Shown here piece by piece: positions 12,901-26,953 of a DNA stretch of 64,000 nucleotides. Position numbers and translations under genes: made by a program. The notes beneath the pieces were generated by a model. That model had not been told where the DNA came from and did not search any database. It was given only the letters and a program-made list of their open reading frames with translations. Origin of the DNA: Apostichopus japonicus (lineage: Eukaryota; Echinodermata; Holothuroidea; Aspidochirotida; Stichopodidae); the NCBI RefSeq assembly GCF_037975245.1, contig NC_092579.1:10148678-10212677 (forward strand), given 5' to 3'. Position 1 is the stretch's first letter; every line of letters begins with the position of its first letter.

Positions 12901-15900
12901 AAACAATCATAAATACTGATATATTAACCTCCCGCTCCCCAGCTGTCCATATTTTGCTTTAAAAAACAAAACAAACAACAGGGTATAACAACATATTCCT
13001 TAATCTCCCTCTCCCTCCCCCCCCCCCACTCCCTTACCAATTTAATGTGCATCTATGATATGAAACATATTAGTTTCAAAGTTATCACATTTTCCAGCAA
13101 ATAATTATATGATATGCTATTATGCTGTACGCTACTGTGTACTTCAGCACTATTTACATTAGGGCAATAATTAAGTTAATGGAACCTGTAATATTGTGGA
13201 GGTGATGTGCAACCTACCGAAGTAAATCGTTATATAGAAGTAAATCGTAATCTTGTTTTAGTTTGTTTTTGCCCAAGTCTCCCAAAAGATGACCTGTTTA
13301 CTTGGCCTGATATTCCCTGCGGCTCCCTTTTACACTACACAGTATGTTAAAAAACATGCTGGACTCCCTACCGGAACTTTTCCCTTTACATTATCATGCC
13401 CAGCTCATGTGTACAATGTTTGCATTCCTTATCAACATAAACTGTACATTTCCAACCAGCCATGTAAACCATTTTTGGGGGTTTCTCAACTCTGTGTGGT
13501 AGGAGATATTAACCTTTTCAAACTTTTTTTCCCCTCTCTATAGTATCCTTGATGACAGATAATTTCCTATGTGGATTAGGCAAAGAGGTTGTAAAATTCA
13601 GGGTGTTGTCATATTTCCTCTCTTTACATGATTTGCAGATGTTACCGTCAAGGTCAAAGTTCACCAAGTTTTGATCTTTCTAGGACAGGGAGAGCGACCT
13701 GCAAATATAATCTCCATGGATCTAATGTACAATTTTTACTATATACACATACACACACACTCAGAGCTCTAAAACACATTAAAGTACTACTATAAGGTCT
13801 GTTTTAAGATAATGTAGTTCTGCAGATCTATATAGTCTGAAGCAGGTGGTTGTAAGTGAATGAGGATGAAGTTTGTCTGTCCGTCTGTGTGTGTGTGTTT
13901 CTTAGTGTCTGTACGGTTTGTATGACAGTTGAAGGGATTAGTAAGGGTATTTCATGATTGAACCTCAAAATTTGTAGAGGATGATATATCTTAAATCACT
14001 TTCGATTCCTTTCAAAAATATCTTTTCGAAATTTTGGTAGGATATTAAAGTAACTGATGTTTTATTGGAATTCAAAGTCTTGAGCAAATTGCAGATGGTT
14101 TGTTTATAGCCAAAGGGAACAGAGTGGAAAGTTAGGGAGGTGGAGGAGGAATGCAGGCTATGTGTGTAAAAATGAGATAACATTATGGTACACTTCTCGC
14201 GGTCGTCCACATTTACCATAACTCCACATTAAGAACCAAACTCGCAGGGAGTTATTAAGATGCATGTGAAGTTTGTAATATTTCTCAAAGAAGTAATTTA
14301 AGAATTTACATTTACCATATGTACCATGTACAAGCTGTTTGTATGGGAAACAATGTGCCTTACACCTTTAGCATTTCACACACACAGAAATTTTAGTTTT
14401 GATATATTTTATTCCAAGAAACAAAAACAAAAATAGTTGGCAGTAGTAATGTCTCTTAATAGCTATTCTGGTCTTCAAGATATTCACCTTTTAAAGTATG
14501 TCTAATACCTCCTGGGAATGCTCCTTTAAGGCTAAGTTGAATATGATGTCAGCTGCTCAGTGTAGTCCTACTGTAAATGGTTATATGTTAATGTTAACTC
14601 AATGTTTTACATTTCTAATAACTCAACCAAAACAATGTTTTTTTAACTTCCTATGAAATAACAGACCACCACCCCACCCTTGAGGTCACATGCAACATCA
14701 TTTTATCCTTGCCAAATTTAGAATGCAATGTAAACACAGTATTTTGAAGTAACTAAAGGTCTTAAATGCTTTCCCATCGATTAAGTTAAAGGAACATGTT
14801 TTGGTTGATTTATGAGAATTTTTTTGTAATTTTTAAAGGAGTACAGTAAATTTTAATGCAACACACAGGTTTAAGAAGGAAAGAAACCAAGAAACACGCA
14901 ATTCTCCAAAATCGATCCATTGGGTGTTTAAGTAATATGTCATTTATCCAAAAAACACTATCCCCCCCCCCAAAAAAATTGTGCAAAAAAAGCCTTGCAA
15001 TGCTGCTGCCTTGAAATGGTTACTTCCAAAACAACTTATTTCTTTGAAATTCAGCGATCATATTATAAAAATCACATGAGTAAATATTTATATTTCATCA
15101 ACAGAAAATCAATCGTTAACTTTGTCTGCATGGTCACATGTCTTTAGGCCATCGCCCATCCCTTCCTCAAACAGTGCTCAGGCAAGAAAGAAACAAAACA
15201 AGGGAAGATTTTTTTCTTAAAAATCAGAAAGAAAAAAAATTGTCTACAGGGGGAAAAAAAGTGATCCAGCTGTGACTGTCAGGAGAGAAGTGATGCGTGG
15301 TTTCTCTCTGGGCACTTTCATTTTACCGACCAGAGCAGTGCTGCGGAGAGGAGCTAAATAAGTCGACGATTCTCGTTAAAAGTAGAAATATTAACAACTT
15401 CTTGTCCAGTCATGTGTTGCTGAGATATCATTCCAGGAAATTGGATATTTGATCATAATATAAAATTTAAAAAATTAAGTTTGCTAGGAATTGAAGCCTG
15501 GATGATGGCAAATTTTGAGTTTTATACACTCTTAAGCCAATAAGCTCTTTAATTCCTAGTATTTGTATGAACATTTGACCCATTACTTCTAAGCCACCAA
15601 GTTGGCACCTGGAAGAAAAGTGAAAGTAGGCATCAATTTTCAAGGTTTGCAAAAATAAAAATAAAAACATCACTTTAAAATTAAATTATGGCACACGAAA
15701 TGTTTTTGCTGTAACAGATTAAATGGTAAATAACTTGCTAGAGAGGAGCAGCTAATTATGCAAATGTCGAGATATTCAACCAATCGGGAGGAGTTTGTTC
15801 ATGTATGTCCTTCAGAAAAGATATTTTGAAAGCCTTATAATGAGTGTTATATAATATAGTGGTAATACTTAATTATCTTCAGCGGTAGGCTGCAAGGTTT

Positions 15901-18690
15901 CTTATATCACATATTCACATTCTTATTACTTTGCAATGTGAAAAACACCAAACATCTACTACAACAACTTCAAAGATGTGCTGTAACCATGGCAACAGCA
16001 GTACATCAGCTGGACTCCAGATTTGACGTCCATGTTAAAGGTGTTTGTTTTGACCTTGATCTATATTTTGGAAGCAAGCTTATACCTGGTTTTGTGTCTC
16101 TGTTACCACTTTTCACTGACTGTCTTGCAATGGTAACATGTTTTGATATGTGGGTCTTGCAATGGTAACAAGTTTTGTAATATGGGTCCTACACATCCTT
16201 GAAGGGTTCTGTACAGAATTGCTTGCAAATAGCTTGAATTTTTCTAACAAAAACAGTTGAATTACTTTAAAACTCATCATTAATATAGCAAAGTTTTCCT
16301 GTTGCTGTGGATTTTCGACCTAATTGATTTTTTTTTGCTTGTCCCACCAAGGGATATGGGTAAACTTTAATATGTCCTTGTCTTTCAGATCATGATTCCA
16401 TTCTGATCCCAAAACAATAAATAAATAAATAAATTCAAAAAAAAAAAGTTGATATCATAGATGTAGCTCTAGAAGAAGAATGTCAAGAACAAAGGAATAT
16501 GAAAATATTTACAATCATAAATCATTTGTAATTTCTTCTGGGTTTGCAGTCTTATATTCAGCTCAGTTGTCAATGACCCCCAAAAAAACTATTGCATTAT
16601 AATCAGATTATTGAGTAATTCTCAGAGTGCTTGTTTTGTGGGTCTACCTCTATATATCAAGTCATCACAAGAGAGAAAAGAGAGGGGGGGGGGGTGATGT
16701 GAGGCAAGCTCCATATATTTCTTATCCTTCAACGAGTCTGTTCATCTTTTTATTAGCACCAAACCAATATTAATACTCTAATGAATCAAAGTTTTGTTGA
16801 AGTAGAGGGAGGTTCTCCTTTCAAAATAAATAATTAGAAGGTAACAAAATTTATTCCCCGACAAGCAGTTCCCATCTCCTTATAGACCTAAACTCCCATT
16901 TCCCTATTGAACTACATCTCTGGTAAAACATTGTGTTTTACACTCTTATTCTTCCCACCAATAAACCTCAACTCTAAAAAAAAAGGTTTCTTGAGTTATT
17001 GTACTTTAGGGAGGAAAGGGCCAAACCAGAGTTTGCCCCAGATGAGAGTTAATTTTTACGAAAAAGAAAAGTGAGACGAATGACCCGCTGACCTCAATCT
17101 CTTTGACTGCCCGATTAGTGTGATAGTACCGACTTGACATAAAAAACGGGTTAAATTGGATGGACACTGTGGTACTATAAAAGGAGAAGATAATATTTGA
17201 CATGGTTGTCTGATGCCTCATTCGCTTTTCCAATCCCCCGTTGAATTTATTGATAGGCCTAGGCTCTTCTTCTTTTATTATGGTTTACAAAGTCAATGAC
17301 ATGATACGTAGAATTAGAAAATAGGCCATTGACCGAGAGGATATGAGGGAGCTTTGTTTTGTCCCCGTAATTTTTTGGGTCTTTCCGTCCCCCAAATCTT
17401 CCATAGGAACATTAGGGGAAGGGGGAGGGGGTGGGTTAAAAGTAGCCTCTTGCAAATTTCTAGATTTCATTTCTAGTTATTTCTAAAAGCTGCGTTGATT
17501 ATTGAATTGGCTTTCTTCAAAAGTTTGAATAACTGAAGGAGGAATGTTCTTTAATTAAAAATCTGCATTAGTGGTTAAATCCAAAAGGTTCAGACATGTT
17601 TCATCTTTTGGCAGCTCTTTATATCGTTGAACTTCCATAAAGTAGCAGATTTGTATACTTCATCAATATTATTTTGCAGTATTTTTAACTTTCCACTGCC
17701 CATCTCACCACTCACTTTTTTTTCGCAGCTTTTTTCTTTTCCGGTAAATGTTTGTTTTTTAAGAAGGGGGTGGGGGGGGGAGGGTCTGGGAGATCCCCTT
17801 AAAAACTTGGCATTCTCTTTAATTCATGGCTTTGTAACGATAGGAAGGTTAATAGAAACAGCAATATTTTGGCATGGTTGGTGATTTTGACATGCTATTC
17901 ATGTGTGAGGGGAACCCAGGGCATTGGCCGAGATATGGAAATATGCAAAAGTCTTTATGTCATGTTCAGTGTCCCTTTCTGTACCCCCTCCTCCCACCCA
18001 CCTACCCCACACAATCCAGTTCCCCAAATTGACAACCAGTCCATGTATATTATTTTGCTTCAAATACCCTTCAAATGTCTGGCCATGCATGGTATATATT
18101 TTGTAACCCAAAGCCTTAGAAACATTGTCTTCGGTTTTCACCTGTACTTAGTTTAAACCTGACACGCAGATGACCTATTAATCATTTGCTCTATTTCAAT
18201 AAAGTATTTTATTGAATTGATTAACTTCAGTGTCCATGTCGCTAACTATCTTCAAATGACTGTCTGGCTTGAGAACATGCAATTACGTACACCGCGGTGA
18301 AATTTAGTCAGCGACAATTAACTCTGCTATGTACATGTCGATATAAAGTCCGGATGGCGATTTAATTAAACTTGCTACCAATCATCATCAATTGAATGGG
18401 TGACTAATTTATATGTCAAAAACAATCTCTTTTAATTACAGCCAATATCATAATTATTTACCCAACTAAACTGGGAAGATAATATACAGATGGTTTGATT
18501 TTAAAGTCTGCTACCACATATTCCCCTAGGTGAAATATCTCTACGTATCTATGCATAGGGTGATTATTTATATATATAATATTTATATTATTTTTGGTGT
18601 TATTTATGATCAGTTGTGAAGGTGCTATGTTGTCATCAATGACAGATCAGCTTATCAAGTAAAGGAGTAATTGTCTTGCACAGGTGGAGA
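9991..18690. other. Non-coding stretch
   Basis: AT-rich DNA with a purine tract at 11375-11480, poly-C runs near 13018 and 14962, and a poly-G run at 16683-16692. No exon, RNA gene or intact transposon was recognised. Confidence 0.5.
11375..11480. repeat. Purine-rich tract
   Basis: About 100 bp that is almost all A and G on the plus strand (GGAAGGGGGAAGGGAAGGG and similar); a candidate for triplex formation. Confidence 0.8.
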
Positions 18691-19931
18691 CAGGGGCGGC
18701 GATCTGTTTCAAATATTGGGGGGGACATTTGCTTGGATGCAGGCGAATTACTATCAAAGCGGAGCGCCACCATTGGTTGGCGCGCAGCGTACAAGAAATT
18801 TTTTGGTTTTGATAGCCCCCCAGATCACTGGAAATGGCACTTCTCGGCCTTGAAAATGACCAACCAGATGTACACTTTTGCCTGAGAACCAAGTTTTACC
18901 TAATAGATTTTTTTCTTCATTCATCATACCTTTTTTCAAGATTGTCACCAGTCACACATCATGTTCGACCTCATTGCATCTCCTGTGGATCATTGCTTTT
19001 GTAGGAAATTCTACGTAACGCCCCTTAATACCCGTCAGCCCCACTTTTCAAGGTTTTAAGCCCATTATTTGTTCAGAATTTGAATAATAAATTCACTTCA
19101 AAACATACCCATGATGTTGCACAAAATTTAATCTATGGACAACCAATATAGAAAACCCCCCTCAACCCCTAACAGACCGGTCAAAATTGCACGAGTAGAG
19201 GGAAGTATGATGAAGAATGTTGTTCAAAGAATTTTCGAAAATTCAGACACAATGAAATTATTGGTGTAAAAATATTGAAACCTCTTATAACGGCTACTAT
19301 AAAACTTTGATATCATAGAAAATACCCAAAAAATATGCTCGAGGGGGAGGGCGGTCTCCACCCTTCACCCCCCCCTCCCTTGGCTAAGCACCTGCGGTTA
19401 GAAATCTTGTAGGAAACAGGCCAAATGGAAACCCAGTGAACCCATATCGATGTGGATCATATGTGTGATTGTACGTACTTACACTCATACACAAGATTCC
19501 AACCAACTTTCATTACGGATGCGGTCCGTCTAGCTATTCATTTCGAAAAAAAGTAAAAACTACTTTCGGTCATATATAGTAACAAATTGTGACACGGTTA
19601 AACAGGCGCCTTGTGAGGAATTTGCCAAGGGAGGGGCAAAGCTTGTACCCAGACCATCTAAGCGTAGCGCCACCATAAGTTGGCGCGAAGCGCAAAAGAA
19701 AATTTTTGGCCGAAAATGCCTCCCAGATTGCTGGAAATGGCACTTCCCAGGCCTTTTAAGTTGCATCTAAGCATTTTCTATTTTGAAATTACTAGCGATA
19801 TCATAAAAAAATACAAAACATATGCTTAAAAAAAAACTATGCCACCAAATATTGGGGGGGATATTAGATACTATATCCCCCCCAACAAAAATATTGGGGG
19901 GGACATGTCCCCCCCATGATCGCCGCCCATG
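18691..19931. mobile_element. Non-autonomous hAT-like element, 1.24 kb
   Basis: Bounded by inverted repeats CAGGGGCGGCGATC (left) and GATCGCCGCCCATG (right), one mismatch over 14 bp, and flanked by a perfect 8-bp duplication GGTGGAGA at 18683-18690 and 19932-19939. An 8-bp duplication with CA(G/T)-type ends fits the hAT superfamily. Two roughly 100-bp blocks inside, near 18755-18855 and 19655-19760, are diverged direct copies; both contain AGCGCCACCA...GTTGGCGCG and CTGGAAATGGCACTTC. AAATATTGGGGGGGA recurs near both ends. There is no transposase reading frame. Confidence 0.8.
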
Positions 19932-21178
19932 GGTGGAGATATAGACTACTTGGGCTTTTAATAAGAAGCTTACTTGGGAAGGGAGGGGGTGCAAGAGTAA
20001 GGAAGTGGGGAAGGGGGGGTGCATTAGGAAAGGTGGAAGTTAGGTGTTGCATATGAGGACAAACCGTTTGCAAATTTCTCTCTGTTTCACTGCACACTTA
20101 CATTGAGAGCTGGTAAGGTTACTATACATAGCACCATCATGCTACCAAACGCCGAGAGGTGAATTATGGGAGGGATTGAGGGGTACTACTCTCTCCTCAG
20201 ATATGCTGGTGAGGTATATATCCATGAAGAATCAATCAGCAATGGCATAGATACTATAATGATAACATTTCAGATGTTTTGGAGTTATTCTTTGTATTAA
20301 TTTTGTTACTTTTTGAGACACAACGTCACCCCAGTGCCATTTCTTTGTGAACCCAAATCCAAAGGTAAGAGCATCGAACAATTACTGCAAAATTGGACAG
20401 TGCCTGCATGATGTCACTGTTGCACTGCATAGAAAAGCTTCTAAATTTTCACAGGATTTATTATTTTTTATTCTACATACATTCCTATTTTCATAGTGCA
20501 AGTAAACATTGAATATTGATGTTCTTAGTATCTGTGAAACTTTTACTTTGTAAGAAGAACTTTTGTGACGAGCAACATCAGTTCTCTGGAAGCAGAGAAA
20601 GAAAAAAATATATAAAAGGTAAGATATTAACTGAAGAATCCATGTACCAAGTTCACTTAGTGACATGACAGTTAAACTTGATCAAACCCCTCTTTCTTGT
20701 GCATGCAAAAAAGAGGAGCCATCAATACGAACTGTTAAAAATCCCTTGAGGGTGTTATTCCACATCACAGAACATCACACTCTCCTCTATAGATCATAAT
20801 ATATTATAAACTTGCAAGAGATGGTGCTTGAATTTTAACGCTTGCTTTAAACTCCTCTTTCCAGAAACACAGTGCCACTTAAATATATATCCCCTTATCT
20901 GGGGTTTAGCTTGTCTTTATTGGTGCTTATTGTTTCCATATCTTGAGTGCCAAAGTTAAGGTTCCCACAGTAATAATACTTGCTAATCTCTCACTCTCCT
21001 TATCTGGACAAGTGTAAGAATATCTCGAGACATGTTGCAGCCTGTCAGACACGACCTATACTGCAGCGTACCTTTAGTAGTATTTGAGGATCAAAACTCA
21101 GTTACTACTACTGCAAGTTGTATTTGTCAATTGACTGCATATGAAGCTATGCTGCATGAATGGAAGGATTATTGAATA

Positions 21179-21802
21179 TTAAAGCAGCATTTTGCGTCCT
21201 TTTCTATGATTTTTCTCAACCTCACTGATTCCACTTTGCCATAACGACATACATAACTAGCTAATCTATTTATATTTTACTTCAAATGGTGGCATAAAAG
21301 TCGAAAAATTTGCAACTTTCAACTTTGTTGTTCTCCAAGATATTTTCCGTTGGGAACCCAATAAACCTCGCCCATAATATGAATATTTAAACACTACGAA
21401 CGTCATTGACAGATACGTAATATAACACCACGCTTGATTTGTGTACAGTCTATATGGCAGTTGTACCAGGGAGTTGCATAACAACTCCCTGGTACAACCA
21501 ACGCGAAGTCTTGAATCTATTTTTAGCAACGGCTCATAACTAAACCTGCATCTCTGATTGGTTGAATTCAAAGTAGTGGGTTTGGCGGAATTGTATGCGA
21601 TTAATTTTAACTGTGAAATTTGTCGAGGACACTCTTCTCATTTATCGACATAAATCGTTAATTACTCGCTAATTAACGCTCTTGGCAGGGTGAAACTTAG
21701 ATGGTATCTTAGATTGCTGTTTTATGATTGATACATGTAAAAAAATCGATGCACATGTTAAAAAAGTGGAAAAAAGCGACCCAACGCAAAATGCTGCTTT
21801 AA
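21179..21802. mobile_element. TTAA-flanked inverted-repeat element with central hairpin
   Basis: TTAA at 21179-21182 and 21799-21802 flanks inverted ends AGCAGCATTTTGCGT / ACGCAAAATGCTGCT (15 bp, perfect). Near the midpoint is a perfect 17-bp-arm hairpin (GTTGTACCAGGGAGTTG, 21460-21476 and 21482-21498, loop CATAA). TTAA duplication is typical of piggyBac and Kolobok elements; which one is unknown. It is non-coding, length 624 bp. Confidence 0.7.
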
Positions 21803-21921
21803 GAGACCTCAATGAGTTATGATGATGTATGGTGTATGGTACGTTATGTATACAAAGCTCATAGAACAATTTGGTACATTAAAATGTCATCATGTAGGTA
21901 GTCATCAGTTAATACTGCATG

Positions 21922-22310
21922 CAGTGGCAGAGCGTCCCAACAGTCAGGGGGGGCGGATGCCCCCCCCGACGGACTCAAATGGACTGCTGGCGCCCTTTTC
22001 AGCTTTTTACTACTTTTTACTTATTCGCGATTATTGACTTTTTATTGCGCTCTCAAATACCTGTTGACATTTGTCATATTCTGTTGGTGTAATTTTCTGA
22101 CAAAATGGCGACGACACCTATTTATTCTTCGTTTATCTGCAAATTAGCAAGGCCCGGAAAGGGTCATTTCCAGCGATCTAGGGAGTATCTTTACTCAAAA
22201 AATGTCTGTACGCTCCGCGCCAACCTGTGGTGGCGCTCCGCTTAGATAGTGTCGAAAGCGCCCCTACAGACCATGCCCCCCCCCGACCAATACCCCTAGC
22301 TCCGACACTG
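21922..22310. mobile_element. hAT-like MITE (CAGTGGC family), full-length copy
   Basis: 389 bp, starting CAGTGGCAGAGCG and ending AGCTCCGACACTG, with a perfect 8-bp target duplication ACTGCATG at 21914-21921 and 22311-22318. The interior is about 80-90% similar to the copies at 62803 and 5610 by eye (shared GACTCAAATGGACTGCTGGC and AAGGCCCGGAAAGGGTCATT). There is no coding capacity. Confidence 0.85.
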
Positions 22311-22690
22311 ACTGCATGCAAGCTGGGTTAGCAAGTAGAATTATTTAGTAATGAAAGTTTTTTCTCCACTGTTCCTCTTTTCACTGACAGTGAACTTTGC
22401 TGGAAGCGAGGTCGAGCAAGTTGTCCGTCATTAAAATCGATTCTGAATCTCTATCGTACTTTGCAGTAATGATAAATATATGCCTTCTTAAAATACCCAA
22501 ATTTGTTACCCAGGCAGGCTCTGAATAAGAGAAAATTTGAAGAGTAAAATTTGTCATTATTCTTCTTACTGTTAATCGTCATTAACCTCCAACTCAAAAG
22601 AAAGTTTTAAGTAATATGCTAAAACATTTTCCCTGATTTAACTGAATACTTTGTTCAGTCATGAAACTAATTTAACTTCTCTCACTTTTA

Positions 22691-22765
22691 GCGTTCTCCC
22701 CTCCCCCCACTTCACTCTTCCTCCCCTCATCCTCCCCTCATTCCCCCTCATCCCCCCCTCTCATG
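22691..22765. repeat. Pyrimidine-rich tract
   Basis: CTCCCCTCCCCCCAC...TCATCCTCCCC with imperfect CCCCTCATCC units. A short Ser/Pro/Leu/Phe-rich frame follows it and is likely an artefact. Confidence 0.8.
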
Positions 22766-24227
22766 GCCTCTCCTTTGCTCTCCCCGTACCCTAGCTCTCC
22801 CTCCCATCTCCTCTTTGCTCTTTTTTTACTATCGTTTTTCTTTGCTTGTTTCTTTCTTTTGTTTCCTTATTTATTTGCTTTACTTCCTTTGAGGTTATCG
22901 TTGAAATTATCAGATCTTGGAAACATTCAAAATGCTCTTTTAAATTTAGCCGTAATGTCGGCCTGATTTGGCGCCACCCCAGTTGTAGAGAGTAAATGTT
23001 ACATATAAATACACTTGTAATTTTCCAACATGATCAGACCATCCTTAATCTCAGGGACTCATGTCCCCAGGAGATGGTATTTGATTTCCTCTGAGATAGA
23101 GCCAGCCCTTGGGGTAAGCCTTACATTGCTTGAAGGTAGAGGGCAAGGTTGTTCCTTATATTTCTACAAAATATTGAATATTCTTCTCTGGTCTAAAGGC
23201 AATCGTTTCCATGGGAAAGGTTTAATGATCAATGATCTTCTGTAAACATGACATTAATAAACGACAGGATTAAGCCCACCGTCCCACCTCTGATCAAAGG
23301 AACATCCCAGGATGACCCAGTCCAGTGAGGGAAAAACTAAGGTGTGAGGTGGTATGTTTGTTTGGTGCTGCGGGAATTTTCAATTTTTGGTTTCAGAGTA
23401 ATCCTGTTGGTTGATTAGTAACCCTATACCTCATTACTGTCTTAAGTAGTGGAAGTGGAATTGATTTGTTTGTAAACACTTGGACTTGTCAAAAGTAACA
23501 GGTCTGAAAGTAGTAGAGCCAGTTTTGACAAGTCTTGTTGTGGTTTGTTTGGCTATGAACCAATTACCTAGTTTCTCGTGAAGGAAGAAAAACAAATAAC
23601 TTTCACTTCACAAGGATCATGTTCCGGTAGAGGGAAGATAGCGTGAAAGTTTCGTGGCGGCAATGATTTCGTGGGAAGAAAATACAGAAAGCTGCACATG
23701 CATATGGGTTTTTGAGGGTGGGTGTAGGACGAGAAACCCAAGCTGTTAATCGTAATTTCACGGGTATAAATTCTCCAGGATAACGATGATGTAGAAACAT
23801 AATTAAATACAGAAGAATACTGAAACGGAATAACAACTCGTTTGTGACATAAATTTTGCCAGCATAGAATAAAGGTCATTATAATTGGCAGCAATTTAAG
23901 TTTTGGAATGCTAATTATATTTTTCTTCTTTGATATTAGTTATTCTTCCTGTTTAACATATGTTGTGAATCCACTTTATAAATTATATATTTATACTGGA
24001 ATGAATAAAGAAATAAATGAAACTAAAATAAATAAATAAAAGTTGCTGGAGGTTTTCCAAAGTACATTTCCAAAGGTTCTGATATTCCACATGATCCCCA
24101 GAATTTGTTGCTTATTAACATTGACTATAAAATATCTCAGTGTGGATAACTACTATTTCTTAAAAGCGGTAGTTAGACAAAATTGTTTGAAATATGAGAA
24201 TGGGTGACCATCATCAGACTCTCTAGC

Positions 24228-24438
24228 ATATTTGCTTTTCGGGGGAAATACTGTTGACCTTTATTTTATTTTTTATTTTTTTTAGCCTCTGAAGAAGATC
24301 CTATTAGCCTACAGTGGGATCTTCTTCAGAGGCTTAAAAAAATAAATAATAATAAAAAAAAAATATTGAAAAAATATAAATAAATAAAATTGAAAAGAAT
24401 AAAATAAAGGTCAACAGTATTTTCCCTGAAAGCAAATA
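24228..24438. mobile_element. Foldback (hairpin) element
   Basis: Inverted arms of about 95 bp. The left runs ATTTGCTTTTCGGGGGAAAT, then ACTGTTGACCTTTATTTTATTTT, to AGCCTCTGAAGAAGATCC. The right mirrors it from GGATCTTCTTCAGAGGCTT to AGGTCAACAGTATTTTCCCTGAAAGCAAAT. The loop is about 14 nt (TATTAGCCTACAGT). Arms differ mainly in A/T runs. No target duplication is assigned. Confidence 0.65.
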
Positions 24439-26953
24439 GTACGGGCCAACTTTTTTTTTTATGCATTCTTTATATTGTGTGTATAGTAAACTATGTACAG
24501 AATTCTGCTTCCAGGTAGTACAGTGTAGTATGAGACCATCACACTGACTATTAAGCCAATACTAACAGTATTGCTCTTACATATCGTATTCTTATATTCA
24601 TCTGGATCCAACTGTTTGTCCATCAAGTCTTGTCACAGAATATAAAGATTATCTCTGATCTGTTTAAGTTTTCTGTGGGGTCCTGTCCAACAAGTTACTC
24701 ACAAATTTGATACTATTTCATCTAAAACCTCGTTTTCGATCATCGTTTCTAATCGACCTGGGGATCTCCTGCTGTTGGTGACCAACATTGAAAATTGCTC
24801 AGGTGTACTACTAACTCAGGGGAGGTGGCATGAGACCAAAATAACACTTCATACTGCTCTCAGAGAGTGAGTAGAAAATAGAAAGGAGAAAAAAAGGGGG
24901 GAACAAAAATCACAGGAAGAGTGTGCATACATGTGTAAGGTTAAATGAGTCAGGACAAATGTTGTTGTAGGAATAATTAAAGTCACATGTGACTATCGTG
25001 TCGATTTAGAAGAGCTTGTTTTCTTACTCTGTGGGTAGGCGAAGCGTAACCTGTCGTAACAGCGGCCCGGTCAAAGCTTGGAGGTCGAAAAGGTCGGGGA
25101 GGCAATTTCCGTGCCAGAGTCCGGACCTACCTGTAACCTCCTTCAGGGGGTCGATAGATTACAAAGTAGGATGAAATGAATTAAAATCCAAGATATATAT
25201 ATGTATATATATAGATATATACATGTGCAATTGGAGTAATTTCCCAAATCGAAGCTGATTCGTTTTGACAGAATTTACAAGTGTGTGTTTCAAAGAATAT
25301 TTGTTCAACTTAAATTTCTGTGAGTCATCATCACTGTGTATAAAGATTTCCAAGTATATAGTGCTTGAGCTTTGTGTACTTACATGACATTACTATACCA
25401 GAAGGATGCATGGAGGGTATAGTATTTAATTGGTATAATTTGCATTTGGATCTCAATTTCCAGCAATTTTACACAAAAACTTAACCGGAATTATTTGGTT
25501 ATAATAGGATTGCAATTGATTCAACCGTGATGCAGATGTAACTAACGAAAGATATCCCTTCCCCATCTCCGTCCCCACCCCTTCTCCATCTCCTCCACCA
25601 CCCCCCCTCCCCTGGGGATTATCCCATTCGTTATTGCAAAGATTCTGTTTGGTCAAGAAAAAATACTATACATTAAAGAAAGAACTAATAGGTATTCATA
25701 ACATTTGTAATCTAAGAGTTAAATTTACTGCAATTAGCACTAGTGCTAGCTGCTGTATAACTATACACTTGTTTGGGAGGATGTTATGCTCTCTATGTGG
25801 TAGAAAACATGGAAAGATGTTTGTTAAATTATGTTCCTAGTCTTATCAGCCTATTTTGGTTTGTACAGTTTCCTTCTTCTTGTTAGACCTCTGTGATGGA
25901 TCTAGCCTAATAGGTAAGAGGTCAAACTTGAATAACCTTTGGTTTAGAGGACTAATTTGTTTTTATCAACCCACTTGATACTTTGTGGTCCATGACTAGA
26001 ATATGTCATGACTTTATTCACTGAATCATGTGGACACAACATACCTCATAAACCCAGATTATTTCACAATATTATAGCTTTGGAAGTAGAACATGACCAG
26101 AAAGTATTTAACCATAACCCTTTATTTGTCCCTCCCCCCCTCCTATAAAAGATGTAATCATTATCTAGTCCTCCCAAAGCTTGGCATTCAGTTTATACAT
26201 GTTTCTAAGTTTTATGGTTTGCTTTATAATTTATCAAAATTAACAGTTGTATTGTAACAGTATAAAAGTTAAAAACTACATTTATTCTACTCAGCATCGA
26301 TGTTGTGTGACCAGAAGTTAATTTATATTTCTTGCTAGAGATCTCACTAGTCAATGTACCCAAATACAATAGAAAATGAAGCCAAAAAAACCCATTGTAC
26401 TACCTTTCCATTTATACATAATTTATAGACATGCTATCCTTTGGGAAATTTGTAGATCGGTGGGGTCTTTTTTTTTATGATCATATTTCTTTGATTCGAG
26501 TAATTATGCAAATGGAAAAGTTGCCCACAAATTTTTGCAGGCATAAAATTGCTGAAAGTTTTGTAAAGTACTGTCCTGATGGTTCTGAATCTCTAGATTA
26601 TTTTTTTCCAGACACTGAGGAGTAATAAATTTATATCGATGAATGAAATGTCTCTCAGTAAGGAAAGAAAAATACTTCATGGATGATGGCAGTAAAATGG
26701 TTGATGAAGTCGGAACATGAGTGACCATTCTTAAACTTATTGTAGCTTATTTAATGGTCAATGCTGACGACCTCAAATTACTTATATACACCTTTATTAC
26801 TGTTTTGATCTGCAGTTGCAGAAAATTTACCCACATTGAATGTTTCTCACAAATTCCACTTTTTGAGATAATGTAGTAATTTAGCTCTTCTTGATCATCC
26901 TGAGAAATAGTATGAAATTTGGGAAAACCAAAATTAGAAAGAAAAAAAAAACA

